This document shows, piece by piece, positions 46,171 to 54,354 of a stretch of DNA of 64,000 nt. How positions within the stretch are numbered: position 1 is the first letter of the stretch; every line of letters begins with the position of its first letter. Under the pieces are notes generated by a model. The model ran no database searches, was not told where the DNA came from, and worked only from the letters and a program-made list of their open reading frames with translations. The DNA is from JAPHTQ01 sp050302275 (GTDB lineage Bacteria; Pseudomonadota; Gammaproteobacteria; Thiohalomonadales; Thiohalomonadaceae): assembly GCA_050302275.1 (NCBI GenBank), contig JBNLAT010000012.1, forward strand, positions 7,314 to 71,313, written 5' to 3'. The position numbers and the translations under genes were made by a program.

Positions 46171-46719
46171 TTACAATAAGGTTTTGAATTGCTTACTGCT
46201 TACAAGTTCATTGATAAGCTGTTGGACTGCTGGCACAAATGCCTGCGCCACTTCCGCACATGCCTTGTCCGCAACAAAGCTGCCTTCAAACTCATACTTT
46301 GAACTCACTGTCACACTTTTGGAGTTGCTAGATGTAGCTTTCAAAGTCATGACCCAATCGGCAGTACCAATATTGGAGTTAAAATCGATATTTTCCAAGT
46401 GTCCACTGATGGTAATTGGGGACTTCTCATCATATTTACCTGCCAGTTTTAGCTCGGAAATAAATGCTTCTTTTATATATTTTTCAAAAGCAATCTTACC
46501 GGGTGTTGTAACCGGCCCTGCACCACGACATACAATTGACGACTCGCCGGGGGTGCTTGAGGTAAAATCGCTCACGTTTATCTTCTTGTTTATGCTCTTT
46601 ATCTTGCTTACGTTATCAACGCTTGCACCATACTGAGAAATGTTATAGGTGCAACCTGTAGACAATAGTGCTGCTAAAGATACTGCCCCAACAATTAGTA
46701 TTGTTTTTTTGATACCCAC
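46171..46719 (-). CDS. hypothetical lipoprotein
   Basis: This 182-aa protein has a lipoprotein signal with lipobox LLSTGC (cysteine at residue 23), followed by a beta-rich domain (PITISGHLENIDFN, WVMTLKATSSNSKSVTVSSKYEFEG). The remaining pair of cysteines (in IVCRGAG and KACAEV) could form a disulfide. The start is GTG 46719 with AGGAG upstream. I do not recognise the family. Its AT content is above that of the flanking metabolic genes, so it may be acquired. Confidence 0.65.
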   Translation of the reverse strand: MGIKKTILIVGAVSLAALLSTGCTYNISQYGASVDNVSKIKSINKKINVSDFTSSTPGESSIVCRGAGPVTTPGKIAFEKYIKEAFISELKLAGKYDEKSPITISGHLENIDFNSNIGTADWVMTLKATSSNSKSVTVSSKYEFEGSFVADKACAEVAQAFVPAVQQLINELVSSKQFKTLL

Positions 46720-46779
46720 TTCTTTCTCCTTGATTTGAGTTATTGCGATTCAAATCTTAGTGCGTTATGCAAATAAAAA

Positions 46780-47655
46780 TCAATGACTTCGTGGCATTGC
46801 TATGTCCAGATTATTCCGCACGAAATCCATCAATAATTCGGCATGCTGCTGAAAGTGCTCAACGGAGTCGTGCTCCGCCCCTTCAACCGCAATCACCTTA
46901 ATCGGTCGCTCCTCTGTGGCGCTGGCCTCGATCAGGCGCATATCACTAATCGGGATAACCGTATCCGCGGTACCGTGTGCCAGCAATACAGGACATTGCA
47001 CATGGGCAACGCGATTCATCGGTGCAATATCGTCGAAGCGAAAACCGATCACCCACTGCACATAGTTGAGAACTAGACGTTGCAGGAAACGGGGCAACCA
47101 TGGCCTGTCCAGATGACGACCCATCACCAGATTCGGGTGGGCAAAGCCGGATATCCCGATCACCATATCAATATCGTGTCGATGAGAAGCGGTCAGGATG
47201 GTTGCTGCCGCGCCAATGGAGTGGCCGAGCACAATCACTCGATGGTTCGGATTCCGCTGACGTACCCAGTCCAGCGCCGCGCCCAGATCCTCGGCGAAAC
47301 GTGGCAGGGAGGAAAAATTGTCACCGTCGCTGTTACCGTGATTGCGGGCATCATAAAGCAACACATCCATACCCGTATCGTGAAACGGCTGCGCCAGCGG
47401 CAACATCATCTCGGCATTGGCGCCCCAGCCATGAACCACCACCAACGTACAACAACTATCGCTAGCGGGAATGAACCAGGAGAAGAGACGCTTGCCCTTT
47501 GGGCCGGTCAGATATTGCTGACTGTAGGGCAGATTGAATTGTTTTGGCGTGGCCTGCTCAACAATACGAGGTGCACGGTATACCCAATGCAATATCAGGT
47601 GAAAAACCAGGCCAATTACAACAGGAAAAACAATGATCGCAAAAATATAATACAT
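46780..47655 (-). CDS. alpha/beta hydrolase with membrane anchor
   Basis: This 291-aa serine hydrolase has an N-terminal TM segment (about residues 3-25). The oxyanion motif is HGWGANAEM, the nucleophile elbow GHSIGAAAT, the acid AHGTADTVIP and the histidine GAEHDSVEHF. This arrangement resembles ABHD13/BEM46-type hydrolases. It would act on an ester or acyl substrate at the membrane. ATG 47655 is used. It is transcribed with the neighbouring minus-strand genes but with gaps of about 50 bp. Confidence 0.82.
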   Translation of the reverse strand: MYYIFAIIVFPVVIGLVFHLILHWVYRAPRIVEQATPKQFNLPYSQQYLTGPKGKRLFSWFIPASDSCCTLVVVHGWGANAEMMLPLAQPFHDTGMDVLLYDARNHGNSDGDNFSSLPRFAEDLGAALDWVRQRNPNHRVIVLGHSIGAAATILTASHRHDIDMVIGISGFAHPNLVMGRHLDRPWLPRFLQRLVLNYVQWVIGFRFDDIAPMNRVAHVQCPVLLAHGTADTVIPISDMRLIEASATEERPIKVIAVEGAEHDSVEHFQQHAELLMDFVRNNLDIAMPRSH

Positions 47656-47703
47656 CGCACTCAGGTCGGGGTTGAGCTACAGGCTGGAGAATTCCGACAC
47701 GAA

Positions 47704-48576
47704 TCATGGCACCTGTATGAATTTACGTTCTGAATAGCTCCAGTGATAGGTTTTTCCATCTTCAACGAAACTAGCGTGAGGCCAACGAAAGTAAGTCTTA
47801 TATGAGATCACGGAACCCAGAAACGAGGAAGACTGAAACTTTGTAGGCTTATGTCCTCGCAGAGCCTCTGACATCAGGTGTGCCCGATAGATCTCAGCCA
47901 GTGCAAAGAATGAAACCAGAACACAGGCATTGAAGCCAAAAATGATCACATAACGATTGGTGATCGCACCCTTTCGTAGATATCGATAAACCATGACGGC
48001 AACAACACCAATACCTAGCGCGACCAGCAATGGCGGAAATACAAACGGTAGAATCTTTGCTAACGATCCGGGAAAGAAAAAAACGGCTGGCGGAATGAGC
48101 AGAAACGCAAGCAACTCAATATTGACAAGCGCAACAATGGCCCAGAACAGATAAGTACCAGCCATCCAGCGAATAATGTTTCGAATCAGTGCAGGCCGTG
48201 TCCAGAATCGTTGTCCATCGGTATCAGGTGAGGCATCATCAACAGGCAGACCGATAAGGCGGCCTTTTGTCACGGCATCATATGCAGTCGCAAAGAGCAC
48301 AACTAATACGCCTAGTGGAATACATATAAAGACGCCTATAGCCGGAAAAGCGATACCAGTCCCTAACAAAGCGACAAGTATGACGACAATCGCTTTCCAC
48401 GAGATTCGCCTGGTCATAAATCCGACTACACCACCGATAACAACACCGCCTAGAACCGCAATAACCAGCAACCACTCCATTGCAGCGGCAAACGCCCCGC
48501 CTGGACCACCCCGAGCAAAGACGTATGGTGAAGCAACAAAAAACAGGAGTGCGTAAAACCGGTAATGAATTCGCAT
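47704..48576 (-). CDS. hypothetical polytopic membrane protein
   Basis: This 290-aa protein has about six hydrophobic segments (residues about 5-21, 32-53, 61-93, 138-165, 168-202, 213-231) and a soluble C-terminal part of about 50 residues rich in aromatic residues (YKTYFRWPHASF, YHWSYSERKF). A glycine-rich stretch (VLGGVVIGGVVGF) sits in the second segment. I recognise no family. ATG 48576 is used. Its neighbours give no clue to a role. Confidence 0.6.
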   Translation of the reverse strand: MRIHYRFYALLFFVASPYVFARGGPGGAFAAAMEWLLVIAVLGGVVIGGVVGFMTRRISWKAIVVILVALLGTGIAFPAIGVFICIPLGVLVVLFATAYDAVTKGRLIGLPVDDASPDTDGQRFWTRPALIRNIIRWMAGTYLFWAIVALVNIELLAFLLIPPAVFFFPGSLAKILPFVFPPLLVALGIGVVAVMVYRYLRKGAITNRYVIIFGFNACVLVSFFALAEIYRAHLMSEALRGHKPTKFQSSSFLGSVISYKTYFRWPHASFVEDGKTYHWSYSERKFIQVP

Positions 48577-48609
48577 GATGACCTATTTTCCCTGGCGATT
48601 AATCTGGCA

Positions 48610-49536
48610 CTACTCCCACTCCATCTCCATATAAACCTGCTGAGCATTCCTGCCGGAAAGGGTATCGGCGTTTTGCAGATAGCTGAAGCGCGACTGATCA
48701 ATACTGCTGATATCCGTTATGTCGCCACCCTCTTCCATAAAGTCAGCCACGGCCTTGCGCAAAAACGTCAGGTAGTCGTAGGTATCCTTATTGGCTCCCT
48801 GTAGATCGGTGGGATGTCCGTGACCGGGAACAATATGTTTCGGCTTGAAGGCCGCCATTGCCTCATAAGCGCCAATCCAGCTTTTGCTGTTGGAATGATC
48901 CATCACGCCCAGCATACGCTCGACATAGACGATATCGCCGGTAAACATCACCGACTTCTGCGGCAGCCAGACAAAGCTATCGCCCGGGGTATGCGCCTGA
49001 CCGGCATGGTGTATCTCAAATACCGTACCACCGACCTTGAAGGCCACGGCGTTCTCAAAGGTTGTCTCGGCGTAGACAGCTTTGGTTGATTTAACCGCTT
49101 TCTCACCCACCAGATTCCCCAGCACAAAAAACTGGTCGTTTACACGTGCCTTCTGATCTTTAACCGCCGCCTGGCTGGCAAAGATATCCGCGCCTTTCTG
49201 CTTAAAGTAGTCATTACCCAACCAGCGATGATCCTGCCCACCCGTATTGATAACCCTCACCACAGGCTTGTCTGTCACCGTGCGGATAACCGATGCAATC
49301 ACCTCGGCACCACGCTGCGTGCCGCCTGAATCGATCAGCACCACGCCGTCACGGGTCACGACAAAACCGAATGTCGCATTGTTGCCGTGATTCTCCGCTG
49401 AGCGGTTACCCAGCTCACCGACGATGGCGTAGACATCAGCAGCCACCTCCTGAAGTTTGAGGTGGTCATCTCCCCAGGCATAACTGGCAAACAGGCCCAA
49501 TAGCAGGGCAACGGGGAAGTAGTGCAATCTTTTCAT
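48610..49536 (-). CDS. exported MBL-fold protein lacking the HxHxDH motif
   Basis: This 308-aa protein has a signal peptide (MKRLHYFPVALLLGLFASYAWG) and a metallo-beta-lactamase fold of the SoxH / quinoprotein-relay type. The metal motif that normally reads HxHxDH is N97-T-G-G-Q-D-H103, so two site-1 histidines and one residue are missing; D102, H103 and the later H in GQAHTPGD, D in FTGDIVY and H in VPGHGHP remain. It may bind one metal or none. ATG 49536 is used. The CDF transporter gene lies 18 bp upstream in the same direction, so they may be cotranscribed. Confidence 0.8.
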   Translation of the reverse strand: MKRLHYFPVALLLGLFASYAWGDDHLKLQEVAADVYAIVGELGNRSAENHGNNATFGFVVTRDGVVLIDSGGTQRGAEVIASVIRTVTDKPVVRVINTGGQDHRWLGNDYFKQKGADIFASQAAVKDQKARVNDQFFVLGNLVGEKAVKSTKAVYAETTFENAVAFKVGGTVFEIHHAGQAHTPGDSFVWLPQKSVMFTGDIVYVERMLGVMDHSNSKSWIGAYEAMAAFKPKHIVPGHGHPTDLQGANKDTYDYLTFLRKAVADFMEEGGDITDISSIDQSRFSYLQNADTLSGRNAQQVYMEMEWE

Positions 49537-49554
49537 GGATAGTCTCTGTGGTAG

Positions 49555-50169
49555 TTAAGTTATAGCGCGAAGCTCAACTAATGCCGAGTTTATGACTCGA
49601 ATAGCGGAACGCAGCAGGAACAGCACCAGAATGGCCGCGACGGCGATATCCGGCCATCCCGAGCTGGTCAGCCAGACCGCTCCTGCCGCGACAAATACGG
49701 AAAGGTTGGAAACAATATCGTTACGCGAACACTCCCACACTGAACTCATATTCACGTCTTCATGGCGATGTCGCCAAAGCAGAAAGAGGCAGAGTGAATT
49801 TGCCGCAAGACCGATGAGACTGAAAGCGCCCATCACCTCGAACAGGGGGACACCCGGCACGATCAACTTGTAGACAATCTGCGCCGCCACGGCGAGCGCG
49901 GCCAGAAAGATGAGCCCACCCTTGAACAGTGCAACCTTTGCCTTGGCCGCAGCACCGCGAGAAACCGCATACAGACTCAGGCCATAGGTCAGGGCATCGC
50001 CGAGGTTGTCCAGGCTGTCCGCCAACAGCGCCGCCGAGTTGCCATACAACGCCGCCAACACGATAACCACAAACATCACCGCGTTAATGGCGAGCACAGC
50101 ACGCAGCGTACCCCGCTGCTTTTCGCGGAGGGCATCTACCGAACAGTTGTTATCGCAGCAGCCACTCAT
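49555..50169 (-). CDS. cation diffusion facilitator family transporter
   Basis: This 204-aa transporter has a short Cys-rich N-terminus (MSGCCDNNCS), about six TM helices and the CDF metal site pattern LLADSLDNLGDAL in TM2 and CSRNDIVSNLSV in TM5. It ends after TM6 without the cytosolic C-terminal metal domain of larger CDFs. It would export a divalent or similar metal ion in exchange for protons. ATG 50169 is preferred over a TTG eight codons upstream; neither has a clear ribosome site. The N-terminal cysteines may capture the metal. Confidence 0.8.
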   Translation of the reverse strand: MSGCCDNNCSVDALREKQRGTLRAVLAINAVMFVVIVLAALYGNSAALLADSLDNLGDALTYGLSLYAVSRGAAAKAKVALFKGGLIFLAALAVAAQIVYKLIVPGVPLFEVMGAFSLIGLAANSLCLFLLWRHRHEDVNMSSVWECSRNDIVSNLSVFVAAGAVWLTSSGWPDIAVAAILVLFLLRSAIRVINSALVELRAIT

Positions 50170-50288
50170 ATTGATATCTATATAACTATCCAACTAAATA
50201 CACAGTATGTAACTGCAACAATTTATGAAAAACTTAAGCGTCGTATATTAATCACGTCAACATTGCTACAGCATGAGCTACACGCGAG

Positions 50289-50693
50289 TTATGCTGGATT
50301 CTGACCTAAAAATGCCACACCGATACCCAACATACACATCAATATGACAAACATATTTGTGAAAGCAACAACAATCATGATTTTCGAGACTATACGATAC
50401 CAATTTGGCACCAGAAGATGGGCATCTTTAATCCCGCGTTTTTTTCCACTATTCGGAAACGCAATAACTCTCATAAACATGACTGTTCGTATTGGAGCAT
50501 AAGGTATACCTGTAAAAAGCATAAGCTCCATATCACGAAAATATGGGGGTTTAAAATACTTATCAAGAACGGTCTTAGGCATGAAGAAATGGAATACCAA
50601 CAGGAAAGTCATATGAATGACTATGCTGGCAAGCGCGGCAATGCCAATATAAAAAGACCATTGCCCTATCATATAAAAAATATCTACTTGCAT
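50289..50693 (-). CDS. small membrane protein, candidate immunity partner
   Basis: This 134-aa protein has two or three hydrophobic helices (about residues 13-38, 55-72 weak, 103-128) joined by a basic loop (NSGKKRGIKDAHLL). I recognise no family. ATG 50693 overlaps the end of the LysM gene by 10 bp, so translation is likely coupled. A small membrane protein tied to a glycine-rich, membrane-inserting partner is the layout of immunity to a pore-forming toxin; that role is inference. Confidence 0.6.
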   Translation of the reverse strand: MQVDIFYMIGQWSFYIGIAALASIVIHMTFLLVFHFFMPKTVLDKYFKPPYFRDMELMLFTGIPYAPIRTVMFMRVIAFPNSGKKRGIKDAHLLVPNWYRIVSKIMIVVAFTNMFVILMCMLGIGVAFLGQNPA

Positions 50694-51673
50694 ATTCTGC
50701 CAACACCAGTACCTGACACCAGATCCACACGATTACCAAAGGTATCATAACCATACTTAGCTGCCTTCCCCGCCGCATAACTTAATGCAGTAGCACCAAC
50801 AGCTAACACCAGGGCAGTGCCCCAACCAATAGGGTTCGATACAAGAAAAGCACCAACAAGAACACCTGTACCTGTACCGACAACAGTACTAGCGACAGTC
50901 TCAACGAGTATCTCATTCTTCTCATGCTGATCTTGCGTTTCTGCAATCTGCATACAGGATGCAGTAACACCAACACCTGTCAGGACAATCCCACCATACT
51001 TGCCAAACTGTGCCACCTTGCTTAAACGAACAAAATTCTTATCTATATGTGCAGTAGCAGGCATACCACCACCACGAGCTATACGAATTGATTCAAAAGT
51101 TGTTTTATTGCCAAATAACAATTTCTCTAAAGGGCCAACATTTTTCTTCAGCTGTTCCAACACGATTTTCCGCTTATAGTCGTATTGACCTTTAGTGAGC
51201 TTGCCGCTCTTGAACTCAGCATAAAGATCACTGACTTTATTAATCAGAGCCGTATTTCCTGGACTGAGCAAATTACTCGCCCCTCCGGCAATTATGCTGC
51301 CCGGAACAACAAGACTATTTGGATTGTGTTCAAGCCAGGATAATGCCCACAGGTAATCAATATCTTGTGGTGACAAATGTGTCGGAATGGTGCTTGTCGG
51401 TTTTTTTGTACTGGCACCACCGCTTTGCTTGGATATTGTGGCAGTGGTACTAGTTTTCGCTGCCGCAGGAATAACGCCAAGGTGAACAACGTTACCCGGA
51501 AAAATCCGATTGGGATTCTTGATTTGTGGATTAAGCGATAGCACGAAGTCCAATGACTTGCGATAGCCTGGGCTGCTTGGTGTCTGACCATACATTTTGT
51601 GGATAATGCCAGACAACGTATCACCAGATTTCACTATGTAGTCGTAATAAACAGGGGTGTTCCTCGGGGACAT
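50684..51673 (-). CDS. LysM-domain protein with membrane-inserting C-terminus, candidate toxin
   Basis: This 329-aa protein has no signal peptide. An N-terminal LysM domain (about 9-67; YIVKSGDTLSGIIHKMYG and IFPGNVVHLGV) binds peptidoglycan-type glycans. A Ser/Thr/Lys linker (about 70-95), a helical region (about 105-205), and a glycine-zipper C-terminal third (about 228-310) follow, with GIVLTGVGVTA, VVGTGTGVLVGAFLVSNPIGWGTAL and SYAAGKAAKYGYD. Leaderless LysM plus a hydrophobic hairpin is seen in secreted pore-forming effectors (for example type VI cargo). ATG 51673 has GGAGGA. The overlapping membrane gene may give immunity. No secretion genes are in the window. Confidence 0.65.
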   Translation of the reverse strand: MSPRNTPVYYDYIVKSGDTLSGIIHKMYGQTPSSPGYRKSLDFVLSLNPQIKNPNRIFPGNVVHLGVIPAAAKTSTTATISKQSGGASTKKPTSTIPTHLSPQDIDYLWALSWLEHNPNSLVVPGSIIAGGASNLLSPGNTALINKVSDLYAEFKSGKLTKGQYDYKRKIVLEQLKKNVGPLEKLLFGNKTTFESIRIARGGGMPATAHIDKNFVRLSKVAQFGKYGGIVLTGVGVTASCMQIAETQDQHEKNEILVETVASTVVGTGTGVLVGAFLVSNPIGWGTALVLAVGATALSYAAGKAAKYGYDTFGNRVDLVSGTGVGRICK

Positions 51674-51834
51674 CAGATCCTCCTTGATTAATTAAAGATG
51701 CCAAATCAAGTATCGCTTCCTAACCATATATAGCCATCACGTGGACCATACATCCACATGACTTCCATGTGCTGGTATATAAGCTGTAGATGATACACAG
51801 GCCAGAAAATTGGGGCAATTGAGCTTTGTATAAG

Positions 51835-52053
51835 TTAATTATTACCATCATACAGTTCAGATATTCCAACTTTCAGCGCTTTTGCAATCAGCGCCACCTC
51901 ATCATCGGTCACTCGCCTAACCTGAGCCTCAATCTTCGCCAGAGTGCCACGACTAATATTCCAACCGATGAGATTGCACCGAGCAGTTAATTGCTCTTGT
52001 GTCATATTGCCCTGCTCACGCAGGTGCCTGACTTGGGGTCCTATAACATTCAT
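51835..52053 (-). CDS. XRE-family helix-turn-helix repressor
   Basis: This 72-aa Cro/CI-type protein has HTH helices in VRHLREQGNMTQEQLTARCNLIGWNISRGTLAKIE (residues about 8-42) and an LIAKALKV closing helix; it has no sensor domain. It should bind DNA as a dimer. The 16-bp palindrome at 52062-52077 lies 9 bp before its ATG and contains its GGAG ribosome site, so it is likely autoregulated. It is divergent from the CsrA-like gene across a second copy of the palindrome. Confidence 0.85.
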   Translation of the reverse strand: MNVIGPQVRHLREQGNMTQEQLTARCNLIGWNISRGTLAKIEAQVRRVTDDEVALIAKALKVGISELYDGNN

Positions 52054-52061
52054 TTACATTT

Positions 52062-52077
52062 GCTCCGATATCGGAGC
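52062..52077. promoter_or_regulatory. palindromic operator 1, XRE side
   Basis: GCTCCGATATCGGAGC is a perfect 16-bp palindrome. On the minus strand its right arm supplies the GGAG ribosome site of the XRE gene, so it could act as a DNA operator or as an RNA stem hiding that site. Its start is 46 bp from the start of operator 2. Confidence 0.75.
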
Positions 52078-52102
52078 TTGATTCTGACAAAGAATAATGC
52101 CA

Positions 52103-52128
52103 CCATTGCTCCGTAATCGGAGCAATGG
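52103..52128. promoter_or_regulatory. palindromic operator 2, CsrA-like gene side
   Basis: The core GCTCCGTAATCGGAGC (52108-52123) extends to 11-bp arms CCATTGCTCCG and CGGAGCAATGG around TAAT. TATATAAA at 52130-52137 fits a -10 box for the CsrA-like gene, so this site would cover its -35 region. Confidence 0.75.
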
Positions 52129-52183
52129 TTATATAAAGTCAATCAAGGCGTTTTCAGGAAAGTATGAAGAAAGGAGTTAAACC

Positions 52184-52447
52184 ATGGACGTATTCTCATT
52201 CCCGCCAGAGGATATACTGGTCTTCCGCCGTAAACTCAACGAAACCTTCACTATTTCACTTGGCGTGGAGGTTGACCCACAGACACCGATAGGCGAGGTC
52301 TTATTCGAACCGATACAGATTGGTGTACTCAGGCTGACCGATAACCGCGTCAAACTGTGCGTGCATGCCCATGAGGCACTGGAGATCAGTCTTGATGGAT
52401 TTGTGGATGATGCGTTGATTGAGTACTACAAACATGAAGATGTATAG
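52184..52447 (+). CDS. divergent CsrA/RsmA-like protein
   Basis: This 87-aa protein aligns by eye with CsrA: ILVFRRKLNETFTI (11-24) with the N-terminal strand and R15/R16, and NRVKLCVHAHEALEI (54-68) with the strand Q-V-R-I-G-V-N-A-P-K-E-V. There is an insertion of about ten residues between them, and the C-terminus is acidic. The key RNA-contact Arg44 of CsrA corresponds to Leu70. It may bind RNA differently or a protein instead. ATG 52184 has AAAGGAG. It is divergent from the XRE gene and likely under its control. Confidence 0.7.
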   Translation: MDVFSFPPEDILVFRRKLNETFTISLGVEVDPQTPIGEVLFEPIQIGVLRLTDNRVKLCVHAHEALEISLDGFVDDALIEYYKHEDV

Positions 52448-52520
52448 ATACCCACCGTTGCCTATTGACCTTACCAAGGCAACACTAAAACAACATTACT
52501 ACCACACACAAATATTAGAA

Positions 52521-53657
52521 TTAACGAAACGCACATTCAATCTCAGCTTCAGCCTTATGGACAGAATCAAGTAAATATTCCACATCAAACTCTCGGAGTT
52601 TATTATTGAATCTTCTTGTTAGGTTCCTAACTCCAAACTCAATATCAGACCGCACCCAAAACTCATCCCTTGAATGGTCAGGGTGAATATCCCTTGAAGC
52701 AAATTTACCTGCATTACCATCTAAGTCCACATGATGGAAAACACTGCTAAACTCAGCGAGCTTCATATCCTGTGTCGCAACCCAAGAGTCTTGACGAACC
52801 CCATTAATCCCATTCTGATCCAGAATATTGGCAACATGCAACAACTGCATATCACATGCTGCATTAAATGCTATAGTCATCACTTCGGAAGGCTTTATAG
52901 GCAACTTACCTTTATTCGTTTTTAAGAAATTTTTCCTAATTGCCTTTCTTATCCTTATCGTATCCTTGCAATCACATGGAGGCTCAACAAAGCAATACTT
53001 TGCGATTTCTGCCTCTGCCGCACTTAGAACATTAATACTCTCCTCTACTTTATCTAGGAATAGATTGAATTTCTGCATAGGCTTATCTCTAACAGTATTC
53101 TCAATTAGATTTAAGTATAAGATAGACACATAAGGGATAGCGAGAAGTGCTTGTGATTCACTAGACAAATCGCCAAACCCATAATCTGACATTTTTCCAT
53201 TGTATGCTGTATATACACAATTCGGCACATCAATGAATCCAGGAAGATGGGTTGAACAGAAGAATTCATATTTCTCTCTTGACACACTAGCCAACCCTGG
53301 CGGCATTTCGCTAAACGCAAAACCAGGAGAGATACACACACTCTCTGGTGGACATTTTTGTAGTAGTTTGACTAAGTTATGCAATCCATGCTCTTTTAAT
53401 AGCGCCCACTTATTTCCACCATCAACAATTTTTTCCATGCTTATAAGTATATTTGTGTCCAGCGTTAATGTTGTTTCGACACCCCTTGATTTATTTCGCG
53501 ACACCAAGACAGGATCAAGATTAACCTCTCCATGAACAGGTTTAGTTGGTTTTATAAACAACGTTCTCTTTCTCATAGAAGAATCCCATTTCACGTAAAC
53601 ATCACGCATTTGAAACAATGCACAATTGCAACTTATATCTGCACAACAGAATAGCAT
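52521..53657 (-). CDS. hypothetical PIN-like protein
   Basis: This 378-aa protein reads TLTLDTNILISMEKI near residues 63-77, the DTN start typical of PIN nucleases, and later DSWVATQDMKLAEF and FHHVDLDG, which could supply further acidic residues. Between these lies a long helical region with CxC (PPCDCKDTI). It has no HTH. PIN domains cut RNA as toxins or in RNA processing; no antitoxin-like gene adjoins it. The start is uncertain: ATG 53657, 53609 and 53576 are all possible and none has a good ribosome site. Its AT content is clearly higher than the window average. Confidence 0.6.
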   Translation of the reverse strand: MLFCCADISCNCALFQMRDVYVKWDSSMRKRTLFIKPTKPVHGEVNLDPVLVSRNKSRGVETTLTLDTNILISMEKIVDGGNKWALLKEHGLHNLVKLLQKCPPESVCISPGFAFSEMPPGLASVSREKYEFFCSTHLPGFIDVPNCVYTAYNGKMSDYGFGDLSSESQALLAIPYVSILYLNLIENTVRDKPMQKFNLFLDKVEESINVLSAAEAEIAKYCFVEPPCDCKDTIRIRKAIRKNFLKTNKGKLPIKPSEVMTIAFNAACDMQLLHVANILDQNGINGVRQDSWVATQDMKLAEFSSVFHHVDLDGNAGKFASRDIHPDHSRDEFWVRSDIEFGVRNLTRRFNNKLREFDVEYLLDSVHKAEAEIECAFR

Positions 53658-53681
53658 CCCTGCTATTCCAGACCGTACACT

Positions 53682-53921
53682 CTAGTGTTTTTTATCCCTA
53701 GGAGGACAGGGATCATTCCCGTAGCTATCGCTATCACGTATCTGACCATTTGGACGATGAATAATCACTTCCACTTTTTCTCGCAATGCCTGACCCCTAG
53801 CTCGACCAATAGCGTCCTTCTGCGTAGGATGCTTTGAACCAGCACGATCAGCCCCCTCTTTTTTTGTTGCCCAACCACCATCTTTATGAGGTACAACATG
53901 GATATCCCGTTTCTTGCTCAT
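53682..53921 (-). CDS. DUF2188 family protein
   Basis: This 79-aa basic protein begins MSKKRDIHVVPHKDGGWATKKEG and contains AIGRARGQALREKVEVIIHRPNGQIRDSDSYG, which is the DUF2188 pattern. The function is unknown; members are common on plasmids and islands. ATG 53921 has AGGAG upstream, better than a longer in-frame start. It follows the DUF3892 gene after 16 bp, and the two form a small operon. Confidence 0.85.
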   Translation of the reverse strand: MSKKRDIHVVPHKDGGWATKKEGADRAGSKHPTQKDAIGRARGQALREKVEVIIHRPNGQIRDSDSYGNDPCPPRDKKH

Positions 53922-53937
53922 TTTTCTACTCCTATAG

Positions 53938-54204
53938 TTAACAGTCTGGAAGATCACCAAGATTATTACGCTCTGTGGAATCCCAATCGGTTCTCAGGTA
54001 TTTACCTGTAGGTCCATTTACCACTCGAATTGGTGTTTTTGTCCCATTTTTCATAGGTACATAGTACGTGTATTGCTCCGATTCGATATCATGGATGGCA
54101 TCACTTTTCTTACGTGGAGACCAATGCTGGCTTGAATTACAAAGAGATGTGATATCACCGTCTCTATCCTTACCTGTCTTGTAAACAGCTCTTTCAGTAG
54201 GCAT
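53938..54204 (-). CDS. DUF3892 family protein
   Basis: This 88-aa protein shows the DUF3892 pattern: TGKDRDGDITSLCNSS, WSPRKKSDAIHDIES, YYV, and VNGPTGKYLRTDWDSTERNNLGDLPDC. The role of the family is unknown. ATG 54204 has GAGG about 11 bp upstream. It is divergent from the sigma-like gene, and the CTCC...GGAG sites at 54272-54333 lie in their shared upstream region, so both may be co-regulated. Confidence 0.85.
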   Translation of the reverse strand: MPTERAVYKTGKDRDGDITSLCNSSQHWSPRKKSDAIHDIESEQYTYYVPMKNGTKTPIRVVNGPTGKYLRTDWDSTERNNLGDLPDC

Positions 54205-54271
54205 CTGATATGTACCTCATAGTCATAGTTAAACAGTAGGGTTTACCGATAACCCCCTTTCAAGAGTGTTA

Positions 54272-54333
54272 TTCTCCTCAGGAGCAAAAATTGGACATGG
54301 AGAGAAATATCCAATTATTCTCCGTCAGGAGAA
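54272..54333. promoter_or_regulatory. paired CTCC...GGAG palindromes upstream of the sigma-like gene
   Basis: Site A, TTCTCCTCAGGAGCAA (54272-54287), and site B, TTCTCCGTCAGGAGAA (54318-54333), are near-repeats; B is a 6-bp-arm palindrome. Both are preceded by TTA, and their starts are 46 bp apart. Between them ATTGGA (54290-54295) and TCCAAT (54310-54315) form another inverted repeat. Site B lies 22 bp before the sigma-like ATG. Confidence 0.65.
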
Positions 54334-54354
54334 AAAAGGATTTGGAGGGCACTG

